Notes under the pieces: generated by a model
The model's input: the letters and a program-made list of their open reading frames with translations, nothing else
What the model was told of the DNA's origin: nothing
The model's database searches: none
NCBI GenBank assembly: GCA_017458125.1
Contig: JAFTGB010000067.1
Span: forward strand, 1-48,351
Source: Prevotella sp.
Lineage (GTDB): Bacteria > Bacteroidota > Bacteroidia > Bacteroidales > Bacteroidaceae
DNA: 48,351 nt
Direction of reading: 5' to 3'
Part shown: positions 15,630-23,282 of the stretch, in pieces
How positions within the stretch are numbered: position 1 is the stretch's first letter
How the letters are laid out: each line of letters opens with the position of its first letter
Program-made: the position numbers and the translations under genes

Positions 15630-16493
15630 ATGAATATGAAAATACTGGTAACGGGCTGTAACGGCCAATTAGGAAACGAGATGCAACTGCTGGAGAAGGA
15701 TTATCCCCAGCATCAGTGGTTTAACACCGACGTCGCAGAGCTGGACATCACCAACCAGCTGGCCGTCGAGCAATTTGTGGCTGAAAAGCAAATAGACGGC
15801 ATTGTCAACTGTGCCGCATATACCGCAGTCGACAAGGCAGAGGATAACAAGGAACTGTGTACCACGCTGAACACGGTGGCTCCGTCCTATCTGGCCTCTG
15901 CCGTCGAGAAGCGTGGTGGCTGGCTGATACAAATCAGCACCGACTACGTCTTCAACGGCACCAAGTTCACACCCTACGTAGAGACGGACACGCCGTGTCC
16001 GGACAGTGTTTATGGCTCCACCAAGCTGGCTGGCGAACTGGGCGTGACGAAGTTCTGCAAGCGTACGATGATTATCCGTACAGCATGGCTCTACAGCACA
16101 TTCGGCAACAACTTCGTGAAGACCATGATCCGGCTGGGACGTGAGAAGCAGGAGTTGGGAGTCATCTTCGACCAGGTGGGCACACCCACCTATGCCCGTG
16201 ACTTGGCGCATGTCATCATGGTGGCTATCGAGAAGGGTGTCAAACCTGGCGTCTACCACTTTTCTAACGAAGGCGTCACGTCGTGGTACGACTTTACTAA
16301 AACCATCCACCGGTTGGCCGGCATCACCACATGCCGCGTCCGTCCGCTCCACACTGCCGAGTACCCCACGCCAGCCCACCGTCCGCACTACAGCGTGCTT
16401 GACAAGACGAAACTCAAGCAGACCTACGGCATAGAGGTACCCTATTGGGAGGAGTCGCTCGAAGTTTGTGTGCACAAACTTCTGAATGAGTAA
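15630..16493 (+). CDS. rfbD: dTDP-4-dehydrorhamnose reductase
   Basis: 287 residues, last step of dTDP-L-rhamnose synthesis. SDR features: the NAD(P) loop VTGCNGQLGNE near the N-terminus, NCAAYTAVDKAE, ISTDYVFNGT, and the catalytic YGSTKLAGE (Tyr-x3-Lys). C-terminal RPHYSVLDKTKL is typical of RmlD. The cognate rfbA lies 9 kb away on the other strand, and rfbB/rfbC are not in the window, so the pathway genes are dispersed. It starts at the base after the DUF4924 stop. Confidence 0.94.
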   Translation: MNMKILVTGCNGQLGNEMQLLEKDYPQHQWFNTDVAELDITNQLAVEQFVAEKQIDGIVNCAAYTAVDKAEDNKELCTTLNTVAPSYLASAVEKRGGWLIQISTDYVFNGTKFTPYVETDTPCPDSVYGSTKLAGELGVTKFCKRTMIIRTAWLYSTFGNNFVKTMIRLGREKQELGVIFDQVGTPTYARDLAHVIMVAIEKGVKPGVYHFSNEGVTSWYDFTKTIHRLAGITTCRVRPLHTAEYPTPAHRPHYSVLDKTKLKQTYGIEVPYWEESLEVCVHKLLNE

Positions 16494-16514
16494 TGAGAAA
16501 TGAGATGTTAAGAA

Positions 16515-18104
16515 ATGGTTAATCAAGAGATAGAACGTAGAAGAACCTTTGCGATTATTTCGCACCCTGATGCCGGTAAGACCACGCTGACCGAGAAGTT
16601 CCTGCTGTTTGGCGGACAGATACAGGTGGCCGGAGCCGTCAAGAACAACAAGATTAAGAAGACTGCCACCAGCGACTGGATGGACATCGAGAAGCAGCGC
16701 GGTATCTCCGTGTCGACCTCAGTGATGGAGTTCGACTATACGCCCGGCGGTTCTGACGTGGAGTATAAGGTGAACATCCTTGACACCCCTGGTCACCAGG
16801 ACTTTGCCGAAGACACGTACCGCACGCTGACTGCTGTCGATTCGGCCATCATCGTCGTCGACGGTGCCAAAGGTGTCGAGGCGCAGACGCGCAAGCTGAT
16901 GTCGGTATGCCGTATGCGGAACACTCCCGTCATCATCTTCATTAACAAGATGGACCGCGAGGGCCGCGACCCTTTTGACCTGTTGGACGAGTTGGAGCAG
17001 GAGCTGGAAATCAAGGTGCGTCCGCTGTCGTGGCCGATCAATCAGGGAGCCAAATTCAAGGGCGTCTATAATATCTACGAGCAACAGCTCAACCTCTTTA
17101 CTCCTGACAAACAGCGTGTAACCGAAAAGGTCACCGTGGAGCTCGACTCCGTGGATCTGGACAATAAAATCGGTGAACAAGACGCTGAGAAACTGCGTGA
17201 AGACCTGGAGCTGGTCGACGGCGTCTATCCGCCCTTTGACGTAGAGACCTACCGTTCGGCAGAGGTGGCTCCCGTTTTCTTTGGTTCGGCGCTCAACAAT
17301 TTCGGTGTGCAGGAACTCTTGGACTGCTTTGTCGAGATAGCGCCCAGTCCCCGTCCCACCAAGGCCGAGGAGCGCATGGTGCAGCCCGGTGAGCCTAAGT
17401 TCACGGGGTTCATCTTCAAAATTACTGCCAACATCGACCCTAACCACCGTTCGTGCATTGCCTTCTGCAAGGTGTGCAGCGGTAAGTTCCAGCGCAACCA
17501 GCCCTACCTGCATGTGCGACAGGGCAAGACGCTGCGCTTTTCCAGTCCCACGCAGTTTATGGCACAGCGCAAGTCGACCATCGACGAGGCCTGGCCGGGC
17601 GACATCGTTGGACTGCCCGACAATGGCATCTTCAAGATTGGCGACACGCTCACCGAAGGCGAGCAGCTCCATTTCCGCGGTTTGCCCTCGTTCTCGCCGG
17701 AGCTGTTTAAATATATCGAGAACGATGACCCTATGAAGTCAAAGCAGTTGCAGAAAGGCATCGACCAGCTCATGGACGAGGGCGTGGCTCAGCTGTTTGT
17801 CAACCAGTTCAACGGCCGCAAGATTATCGGCACCGTGGGTCAGCTGCAGTTCGAGGTCATCCAGTATCGCTTGGAGAACGAGTACAACGCCAAGTGCCGC
17901 TGGGAGCCCGTCCACTTGTATAAGGCTTGCTGGATAGAAAGCGACGACGACAAAGAGTTGGAGAATTTCAAAAAGCGCAAGTATCAGTACATGGCCAAGG
18001 ACAAGGAAGGCCGTGACGTCTTCCTTGCTGACTCCGGCTACGTGCTCTCGATGGCGCAAGAGGACTTCAAGCACATCAAGTTCCATTTCACCAGCGAGTT
18101 TTAA
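16515..18104 (+). CDS. prfC: Peptide chain release factor 3 (GTPase)
   Basis: 529 residues, normal RF3 length. It recycles RF1/RF2 from the ribosome using GTP. GTPase motifs: [10 protein letters not shown] (G1), [10 protein letters not shown] (G2), DTPGHQDF (G3), NKMDREG (G4). The C-terminal half carries RF3-specific segments ([25 protein letters not shown]-like region). The leading spacer contains ATGAGAAATGAG-type repeats. Confidence 0.97.
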   Translation: MVNQEIERRRTFAIISHPDAGKTTLTEKFLLFGGQIQVAGAVKNNKIKKTATSDWMDIEKQRGISVSTSVMEFDYTPGGSDVEYKVNILDTPGHQDFAEDTYRTLTAVDSAIIVVDGAKGVEAQTRKLMSVCRMRNTPVIIFINKMDREGRDPFDLLDELEQELEIKVRPLSWPINQGAKFKGVYNIYEQQLNLFTPDKQRVTEKVTVELDSVDLDNKIGEQDAEKLREDLELVDGVYPPFDVETYRSAEVAPVFFGSALNNFGVQELLDCFVEIAPSPRPTKAEERMVQPGEPKFTGFIFKITANIDPNHRSCIAFCKVCSGKFQRNQPYLHVRQGKTLRFSSPTQFMAQRKSTIDEAWPGDIVGLPDNGIFKIGDTLTEGEQLHFRGLPSFSPELFKYIENDDPMKSKQLQKGIDQLMDEGVAQLFVNQFNGRKIIGTVGQLQFEVIQYRLENEYNAKCRWEPVHLYKACWIESDDDKELENFKKRKYQYMAKDKEGRDVFLADSGYVLSMAQEDFKHIKFHFTSEF

Positions 18105-18140
18105 CAAATTGTAAATACTGAAATCGTAAATCATATTCTG

Positions 18141-18722
18141 GTGACAAGAGAAGAAGATATAAAAAATGCCGTTGAGGTGCTGCGGAGGGGTGGGGTTATC
18201 CTCTATCCCACCGACACCGTGTGGGGTATCGGCTGCGACGCCACTAACGCTGAGGCCGTACGCCGTGTCTATGACATCAAACAGCGGGACGACTCCAAGG
18301 CCCTCATCTGCCTTGTTGACAGCGACGCCCGTCTGCAACGCTACGTGCGCCAGGTGCCCGACGTGGCCTGGCAACTCATTGACAGTCTGAAGGACAGTGG
18401 GGCCAAGCCCACGACGCTGATCCTCGACGGTGCTGTCAACTTGGCACCGAACCTTGTTGCTGACGATGGTTCGATAGCCCTGCGCATCACCAGCGAGTTG
18501 TTCTCCCGCGAACTGTGCTACCGCTTTCAGAAGGCTATCGTGTCTACATCGGCAAACATCAGCGGGCAGCCCGCTGCACAGAACTACTGCGACATAGCCC
18601 CCGAGCTGTTGGAGGCTGTCGACTACGTCTGCTGGAGCCGCCGTCAGGAGCACAAGCCCCACCAGCCCAGCAGCATCATCCGCCTGCGTCAGGACGGCCA
18701 GGTGGAAATCATCAGGAAATAG
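18141..18722 (+). CDS. Sua5/YciO/YrdC protein (threonylcarbamoyl-AMP synthase)
   Basis: 193 residues from a GTG start. YrdC-fold motifs: YPTDTVWGIGCDATN, the KALICL nucleotide-binding stretch, ALRITSE and STSANISGQP. The likely role is making threonylcarbamoyl-AMP for the t6A37 tRNA modification. It is the short TsaC-like form without a Sua5 C-terminal domain, so YciO-type paralogy cannot be ruled out. An AAATCGTAAATC-type spacer lies upstream. Confidence 0.88.
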   Translation: MTREEDIKNAVEVLRRGGVILYPTDTVWGIGCDATNAEAVRRVYDIKQRDDSKALICLVDSDARLQRYVRQVPDVAWQLIDSLKDSGAKPTTLILDGAVNLAPNLVADDGSIALRITSELFSRELCYRFQKAIVSTSANISGQPAAQNYCDIAPELLEAVDYVCWSRRQEHKPHQPSSIIRLRQDGQVEIIRK

Positions 18723-18743
18723 TTTTTAATATTCAACAGGCTT

Positions 18744-18824
18744 ATGGATTGGCTTCACATCATTGCTGTGGTTATCCTCGTCGTTGCCGGCGTGGTCATA
18801 TATCTGAAAAAGAGAGGCGAATGA
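18744..18824 (+). CDS. 26-residue single-span membrane microprotein
   Basis: ATG 18744 to TGA 18824 encodes MDWLHIIAVVILVVAGVVIY followed by LKKRGE: one hydrophobic segment with a basic cytoplasmic end. It ends 4 bp before the ClC channel start, in the same direction, which suggests translational coupling. The composition is far more membrane-like than expected for a random 27-codon ORF. Function unknown; a small ClC-associated subunit is only a guess. Confidence 0.55.
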   Translation: MDWLHIIAVVILVVAGVVIYLKKRGE

Positions 18825-18828
18825 CGCG

Positions 18829-20628
18829 ATGACGGAAAGAAACGTACTTCCCCAGTGGGTCGCCCGTCTGCATGAATGGCGTGTCCGGCATGTGAGCGAC
18901 AAGATGTTCCTGCTCATACTGGCATTTCTGGTAGGACTGCTATCGGCACTGGCCGCCTTTGTGCTGCACGGACTCATCAACCAGATTGTGGCTCTGCTGA
19001 CAGGTCACTTCCAGACGGACTCGTACAACTGGCTCTATCTGGTCTATCCTGTCGTGGGCATCTGGCTGACGTCGCTCTTCGTGCGTTACGTGGTCAAGGA
19101 TAACATCTCACATGGCATCACCCGCATCCTCTATGCCATATCGTCAAACCGCAGTCGTCTGAAAGCGCACAACACATGGTCGTCGGTCATAGCCTCGGCC
19201 ATCACCATCGGCTTTGGTGGCTCCGTGGGTGCCGAGGCTCCCATAGTGCTGACCGGTTCGGCCATAGGCTCCAACTTGGGACGCCTGTTCCGTCTGGACA
19301 ACAAGACGCTGATGACGCTCGTAGGCTGCGGGGCCGCCGGAGCCATCGCAGGCATCTTCAAGGCACCCATAGCCGGACTGGTGTTCACCCTCGAAGTGCT
19401 GATGATTGACCTGACCATGGCCTCGCTGCTGCCCATTCTGGTCAGCTGTGTTACGGCCACCTGCTTTACCTATATCCTGCTGGGCGATGCCGCCCTCTTC
19501 TCCTTCCACTTGGACAGCGGTTGGACGGTAGAGCGCGTGCCGGCCTGCGTGCTGCTGGGTGTTACCTGCGGACTCGTCAGCCTCTACTTCATCCGTACCA
19601 TGAACGCCTGCGAGGATATGTTCAGCCGTTTCAAAGACAAGCCCTACGTGCGGTTAGTCATCGGCGGTGCCATTCTCTCGACGCTCATCTTCCTGTTTCC
19701 CTCGCTTTACGGCGAAGGCTACCGCAGCATCAATCTGCTGCTCAACGGCAGGACAGAGGCTGACTGGAACCAGATGTTGGACGGCTCTCTGTTCTATGGA
19801 CATTCCGAATACCTTATTATATATATAGGGCTTGTGCTGCTCACCAAGGTGTTTGCCACCAGTGCCACCAATGGCGGCGGTGGCTGTGGTGGTACGTTCG
19901 CCCCCTCGCTGTTCATCGGTTGTCTGACGGGTTTCCTTTTCTCACGTTTGTGGAACATTCATCAGGTGGGTGTCTATGTGCCAGAGAAGAACTTTGCTCT
20001 TTTGGGCATGGCCGGTGTCATGTCGGGTGTCATGCACGCCCCGCTGACGGGCATTTTCCTCATTGCCGAAATCACCAGTGGCTACAACCTGTTCATGCCG
20101 CTGATGATAGTCTCCGTGGCCAGTTATCTGACCATCATCATTTTTGAACCGCACAGTATCTACGGCATGCGGCTGGCCCGGCAGGGAAAGCTGGTCACCC
20201 ACCATACCGACCACGCTGTGCTGACGCTGATGAGCCTTGACTCCGTCATCGACCGCGACTATCAGGCTGTGGACCCTGACATGGAGTTAGGGCAGATGGT
20301 GCACCGCATCAGTCGTTCGCGCAACTCGGTGCTGCCCGTCACCGATGCCGCAGGAGTGCTGTTAGGCGAAATCAACATCCTGAAGATTCGCCACGTCGTG
20401 TTCCGCACCGAGTTGTACCATCACTTCACGGCCAGCCAGCTCATGGTAGAGCCCGCCGCCACGCTCAGCGACGATACCCCGATGAACCAGGTGATGAAGA
20501 CTTTCGAGCGCACTCAGGCAGACTGGCTTCCCGTGCTCGATAGCTCGCGTCACCTCAAGGGTTATATCTCACGCCGCCGCATGTACGACATGTACCGCAA
20601 GATGGTGCATGACATGAGTCAGGATTAA
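18829..20628 (+). CDS. ClC-family chloride channel/transporter with CBS domains
   Basis: 599 residues: about ten hydrophobic segments to residue ~440, then two C-terminal CBS domains (about 460-590: LMSLDSVIDRDY and SQLMVEPAATL regions). ClC signatures are GGSVGAEAPIVLTG (with the gating Glu) and NGGGGCGGTFAPSLFIG (GxFxP). It moves chloride or another anion through the inner membrane, possibly coupled to protons; the CBS pair may sense nucleotides. It follows the microprotein ORF closely. Confidence 0.93.
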   Translation: MTERNVLPQWVARLHEWRVRHVSDKMFLLILAFLVGLLSALAAFVLHGLINQIVALLTGHFQTDSYNWLYLVYPVVGIWLTSLFVRYVVKDNISHGITRILYAISSNRSRLKAHNTWSSVIASAITIGFGGSVGAEAPIVLTGSAIGSNLGRLFRLDNKTLMTLVGCGAAGAIAGIFKAPIAGLVFTLEVLMIDLTMASLLPILVSCVTATCFTYILLGDAALFSFHLDSGWTVERVPACVLLGVTCGLVSLYFIRTMNACEDMFSRFKDKPYVRLVIGGAILSTLIFLFPSLYGEGYRSINLLLNGRTEADWNQMLDGSLFYGHSEYLIIYIGLVLLTKVFATSATNGGGGCGGTFAPSLFIGCLTGFLFSRLWNIHQVGVYVPEKNFALLGMAGVMSGVMHAPLTGIFLIAEITSGYNLFMPLMIVSVASYLTIIIFEPHSIYGMRLARQGKLVTHHTDHAVLTLMSLDSVIDRDYQAVDPDMELGQMVHRISRSRNSVLPVTDAAGVLLGEINILKIRHVVFRTELYHHFTASQLMVEPAATLSDDTPMNQVMKTFERTQADWLPVLDSSRHLKGYISRRRMYDMYRKMVHDMSQD

Positions 20629-20658
20629 AGGGTTAAACTTTTATCATTAAGCATTGAT

Positions 20659-21642
20659 ATGCGTAAGGAAGATTTAAGAATAGTATTTATGGGTACGCCA
20701 GAATTTGCGGTGGAGACACTGCGCATGCTGGTGGAGAACGGATATCGTGTGGTGGCCGTGGTGACGCAGCCCGACAAGCCGGTGGGACGGCATGGCTCGG
20801 TGCTGCAGCCGTCGGCGGTCAAGCAGTATGCTGTGCAGCACGGGCTGCCCGTGCTGCAGCCGGTGAAGATGAAGGATGCGGAATTTGTGGAGCAGCTGCG
20901 CTCGTACGAGGCCAACTTGCAAGTGGTTGTGGCGTTCCGGATGCTGCCCGAGGTGGTGTGGGCCATGCCCGAGTACGGCACGTTCAACGTCCATGCCGCC
21001 CTGTTGCCGCAGTACCGAGGCGCCGCCCCCATCAACTGGGCCGTCATCAACGGCGAGACGGAGACGGGTGTGACCACGTTCTTCCTGGACCACGACATCG
21101 ACACGGGCCGCATCATCATGCAGAAGCCCTTTGCCATTCCCGACGACGCCGACGTGGAGTACGTCTACGACGGGCTGATGCACTTGGGGGCGCAGCTCTG
21201 CTTGGACACCTTGGACGCCATCATCGCCGCTGACGGGCACCCCCGGACCGTGGCGCAGGATAGTTTTGAATGCTCATCTCTCACCTCTCACCTGAAAAGC
21301 GCTCCCAAGCTTTTCAAGGCGACGTGCGAGATCAGGTGGACGCAGACGGCCAAGCAGGTGTACGACTTCGTGCGCGGTCTGAGTCCCGTGCCGGGCGCGT
21401 GGACTACGCTGGTCGGTGCCGACGGTAAGGAGACGGTACTGAAAATCTACAAGACACGCAAGACCGGGCGGCCGGCCGGGCAGGGCAGTGGCCGGCTGGC
21501 TGTCGCTGGCAAGGCGCTCTGCATAGCCGCCGCCGACGAGTGGCTGGAGGTGGTGGAGCTGCAGCTTGCGGGCAAGAAGCGTATGGCTGCCCGCGACTTC
21601 CTGAACGGGATGAAGGACGTGGAGGCTTGCCGGGTGAAATAA
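20659..21642 (+). CDS. fmt: Methionyl-tRNA formyltransferase
   Basis: 327 residues. It formylates initiator Met-tRNA. Motifs: RIVFMGTPEFAVETL, the catalytic NVHAALLPQYRGAAPINW with SLLP-like ALLP, DHDIDTGRII, and FVRGLSPVPGAWT linking to the C-terminal OB-like domain. An unusual stretch SFECSSLTSHLKSAPKLFK replaces the usual charged segment before APK(I/L)FK. Its DNA (21273-21293) matches the CTCACCT spacer repeats of Bacteroidales, suggesting a small in-frame insertion. Confidence 0.95.
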   Translation: MRKEDLRIVFMGTPEFAVETLRMLVENGYRVVAVVTQPDKPVGRHGSVLQPSAVKQYAVQHGLPVLQPVKMKDAEFVEQLRSYEANLQVVVAFRMLPEVVWAMPEYGTFNVHAALLPQYRGAAPINWAVINGETETGVTTFFLDHDIDTGRIIMQKPFAIPDDADVEYVYDGLMHLGAQLCLDTLDAIIAADGHPRTVAQDSFECSSLTSHLKSAPKLFKATCEIRWTQTAKQVYDFVRGLSPVPGAWTTLVGADGKETVLKIYKTRKTGRPAGQGSGRLAVAGKALCIAAADEWLEVVELQLAGKKRMAARDFLNGMKDVEACRVK

Positions 21643-21713
21643 TTTTTCGGCATAGGGATAATAAACGCGTGATTATAGCGTTTCATTAGTAGAAACATTA
21701 ATCATAATTGCCT

Positions 21714-21851
21714 ATGCAAAATTTTACCCAAGACGATTATCGCCCCAATGCATCCACCATCCTGTTTGTCAAACAGTTTGCGCGTATGTATAACACAATG
21801 AAGAAACAAGAGAATGGCTACCATAGTATCTCCGTCGCTGCTTGCTGCTGA
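21714..21851 (+). CDS. 45-residue small protein, uncertain
   Basis: ATG 21714 to TGA 21851 encodes MQNFTQDDYRPNASTILFVK and 25 more residues, rich in polar residues and ending CC. It overlaps the rpe start by 38 bp in another frame. The N-terminal pattern NFT.DDYRP..ST resembles small unannotated Bacteroidales ORFs I believe recur, but I could not check this. It fills the only sizeable gap between fmt and rpe. Confidence 0.4.
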   Translation: MQNFTQDDYRPNASTILFVKQFARMYNTMKKQENGYHSISVAACC

Positions 21852-22464
21852 CTTTCTGCACTTGGACAGCGAGATAGACATGATAAACCGCAGCGAAGCG
21901 GACTGGTTGCACTTAGATGTCATGGACGGCGTCTTCGTGCCCAACATCTCGTTTGGCTTCCCCGTGTTGGAGGCCGTGGCGAGCAAGTGCAAGAAACCGT
22001 TAGACGTGCACTACATGATAGTGCACCCCGAGCAGTATATCCGCCAGACGGCCAAGTTAGGTGCGATGATGATGAACGTGCATGTGGAGGCCTGTACCCA
22101 TTTGCACCGTACCGTACAGGAAATCCACGATGCCGGCATGAAGGCCGCTGTGACGCTGAACCCTTCGTCGCCCGTGTCGCTGTTGGAAGACATCATCTGC
22201 GACGTGGACATGGTGCTGCTCATGAGTGTCAACCCCGGATTCGGTGGTCAGCGCTTCATTGAGAACACCATTCAGAAGGTGCACCGCCTGCGCCGGCTGA
22301 TAGACGGCAGCGGGTCGAAGGCACTGATAGAGGTGGATGGCGGTGTGCAGGCCGAGACCGCTCCGCGCTTGGTTGAGGCCGGAGTGGACGTGCTGGTCAG
22401 TGGCAGCTATGTATTCAAGAGCCCCACGCCTGAAGAGACTATTCGTGAGCTTCGCTCACTGTAG
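21814..22464 (+). CDS. rpe: Ribulose-phosphate 3-epimerase
   Basis: 216 residues, a TIM barrel of the pentose phosphate pathway (Ru5P to Xu5P). Signature elements: SPSLLAADFLHL, LHLDVMDGVFVPNISFG (metal His/Asp), VHYMIVHPE-like DVHYMIVHPE, MSVNPGFGGQRFI (phosphate loop), and IEVDGGV. Convergent with the sigma factor gene, 16 bp away. Confidence 0.96.
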   Translation: MATIVSPSLLAADFLHLDSEIDMINRSEADWLHLDVMDGVFVPNISFGFPVLEAVASKCKKPLDVHYMIVHPEQYIRQTAKLGAMMMNVHVEACTHLHRTVQEIHDAGMKAAVTLNPSSPVSLLEDIICDVDMVLLMSVNPGFGGQRFIENTIQKVHRLRRLIDGSGSKALIEVDGGVQAETAPRLVEAGVDVLVSGSYVFKSPTPEETIRELRSL

Positions 22465-22480
22465 CCACATTACACATTAA

Positions 22481-23080
22481 TTATAGTTCCAAGCTAAGTT
22501 GCATGCTGTGCTGCTTAGCCATGCGGCGCATGTTGATGAGCGCATAGCGCATGCGGCCTAACGACGTGTTGATGCTGACACCCGTCATCTCGGCAATCTC
22601 CTTGAACGACAGTTCCTGGTAGAAGCGCATGTAGACCACTTCGCGCTGGGCGGCGGGCAGTGCCTGCATGATGTGGCGCACGTCGCTCAGCACCTGAGTG
22701 TTGACGTACTCGTTCTCGCGGTTGATGTCCATGAGCTCCTCGCTGCTCAGGTTGCTCAGGTCGTTGTCCTCGGTGGGTTCCACGATGCGCTCGCTCTTCA
22801 TCTGCCGGAAACTGTCCATGATGACGTTGTGGGCTATGCGCATGAGCCAGAACGAGAACTTGCCCGAGTTGGTGTATTTGCCCTCCTGCAGCTTGACGAT
22901 GACCTTGACGAACGTGTCCTGGAACACGTCGTTGGCCATGTCGGGGTCGCGCACGACAAACAAAATGTAATTATAGAGCTTCTGCTGATTGCGAGCTAAT
23001 AACTCATCGAACGCCCTATTGTCTCCTTCTACGTATTGCAAGGCCAACATTTCGTCGGTCATGCCGTTGTATTTCTTCAT
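22481..23080 (-). CDS. ECF RNA polymerase sigma factor
   Basis: 199 residues with region 2 (FDELLARNQQKLYNYI, DVFQDTFVKV, FWLMRIAHNVIMD) and region 4 (LPAAQREVVYMRFYQELSFK, then IAEMTGVSINTSLGRMR). It resembles the widely conserved stand-alone ECF factors of Bacteroidales. No anti-sigma gene is adjacent: its 3' side converges on rpe and its 5' side is a divergent promoter region. Control may therefore be transcriptional or by a distant partner. Confidence 0.92.
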   Translation of the reverse strand: MKKYNGMTDEMLALQYVEGDNRAFDELLARNQQKLYNYILFVVRDPDMANDVFQDTFVKVIVKLQEGKYTNSGKFSFWLMRIAHNVIMDSFRQMKSERIVEPTEDNDLSNLSSEELMDINRENEYVNTQVLSDVRHIMQALPAAQREVVYMRFYQELSFKEIAEMTGVSINTSLGRMRYALINMRRMAKQHSMQLSLEL

Positions 23081-23170
23081 TTTTTTTGTTGTTTTTATGA
23101 AGTAGAGCTTGCGTCGATAGGCAATAGGGTTTTAATGTTTTGTTATTAACTTTTGTTACTAAATCGCCTG

Positions 23171-23202
23171 CAAAAGTATATAAAAAACTCAATTCGACCA
23201 AA
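23171..23202 (-). promoter_or_regulatory. Sigma factor gene promoter
   Basis: On the minus strand TTTG (23202-23199), a 20-bp spacer, and TACTTTTG (23178-23171). The 5' UTR is about 85 nt. Confidence 0.7.
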
Positions 23203-23216
23203 TATTTCTTTCAGAA

Positions 23217-23248
23217 TTTGCAAAAAACGGGGATTTTATGTACCTTTG
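23217..23248 (+). promoter_or_regulatory. Promoter of the kinase-nucleotidyltransferase fusion
   Basis: TTTG at 23217-23220, a 20-bp spacer, and TACCTTTG at 23241-23248. It overlaps the upstream in-frame ATG at 23238, so translation must start at 23283. It is back-to-back with the sigma factor promoter, 14 bp apart. Confidence 0.8.
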
Positions 23249-23282
23249 TGCATCTTTAAAGCAAAAAAGAAACATTACACAG

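Noticed and set aside
23238-23282. Upstream start for the kinase fusion
   Set aside because: The ATG at 23238 precedes and overlaps the promoter -7 box, so it would not be in the mRNA.
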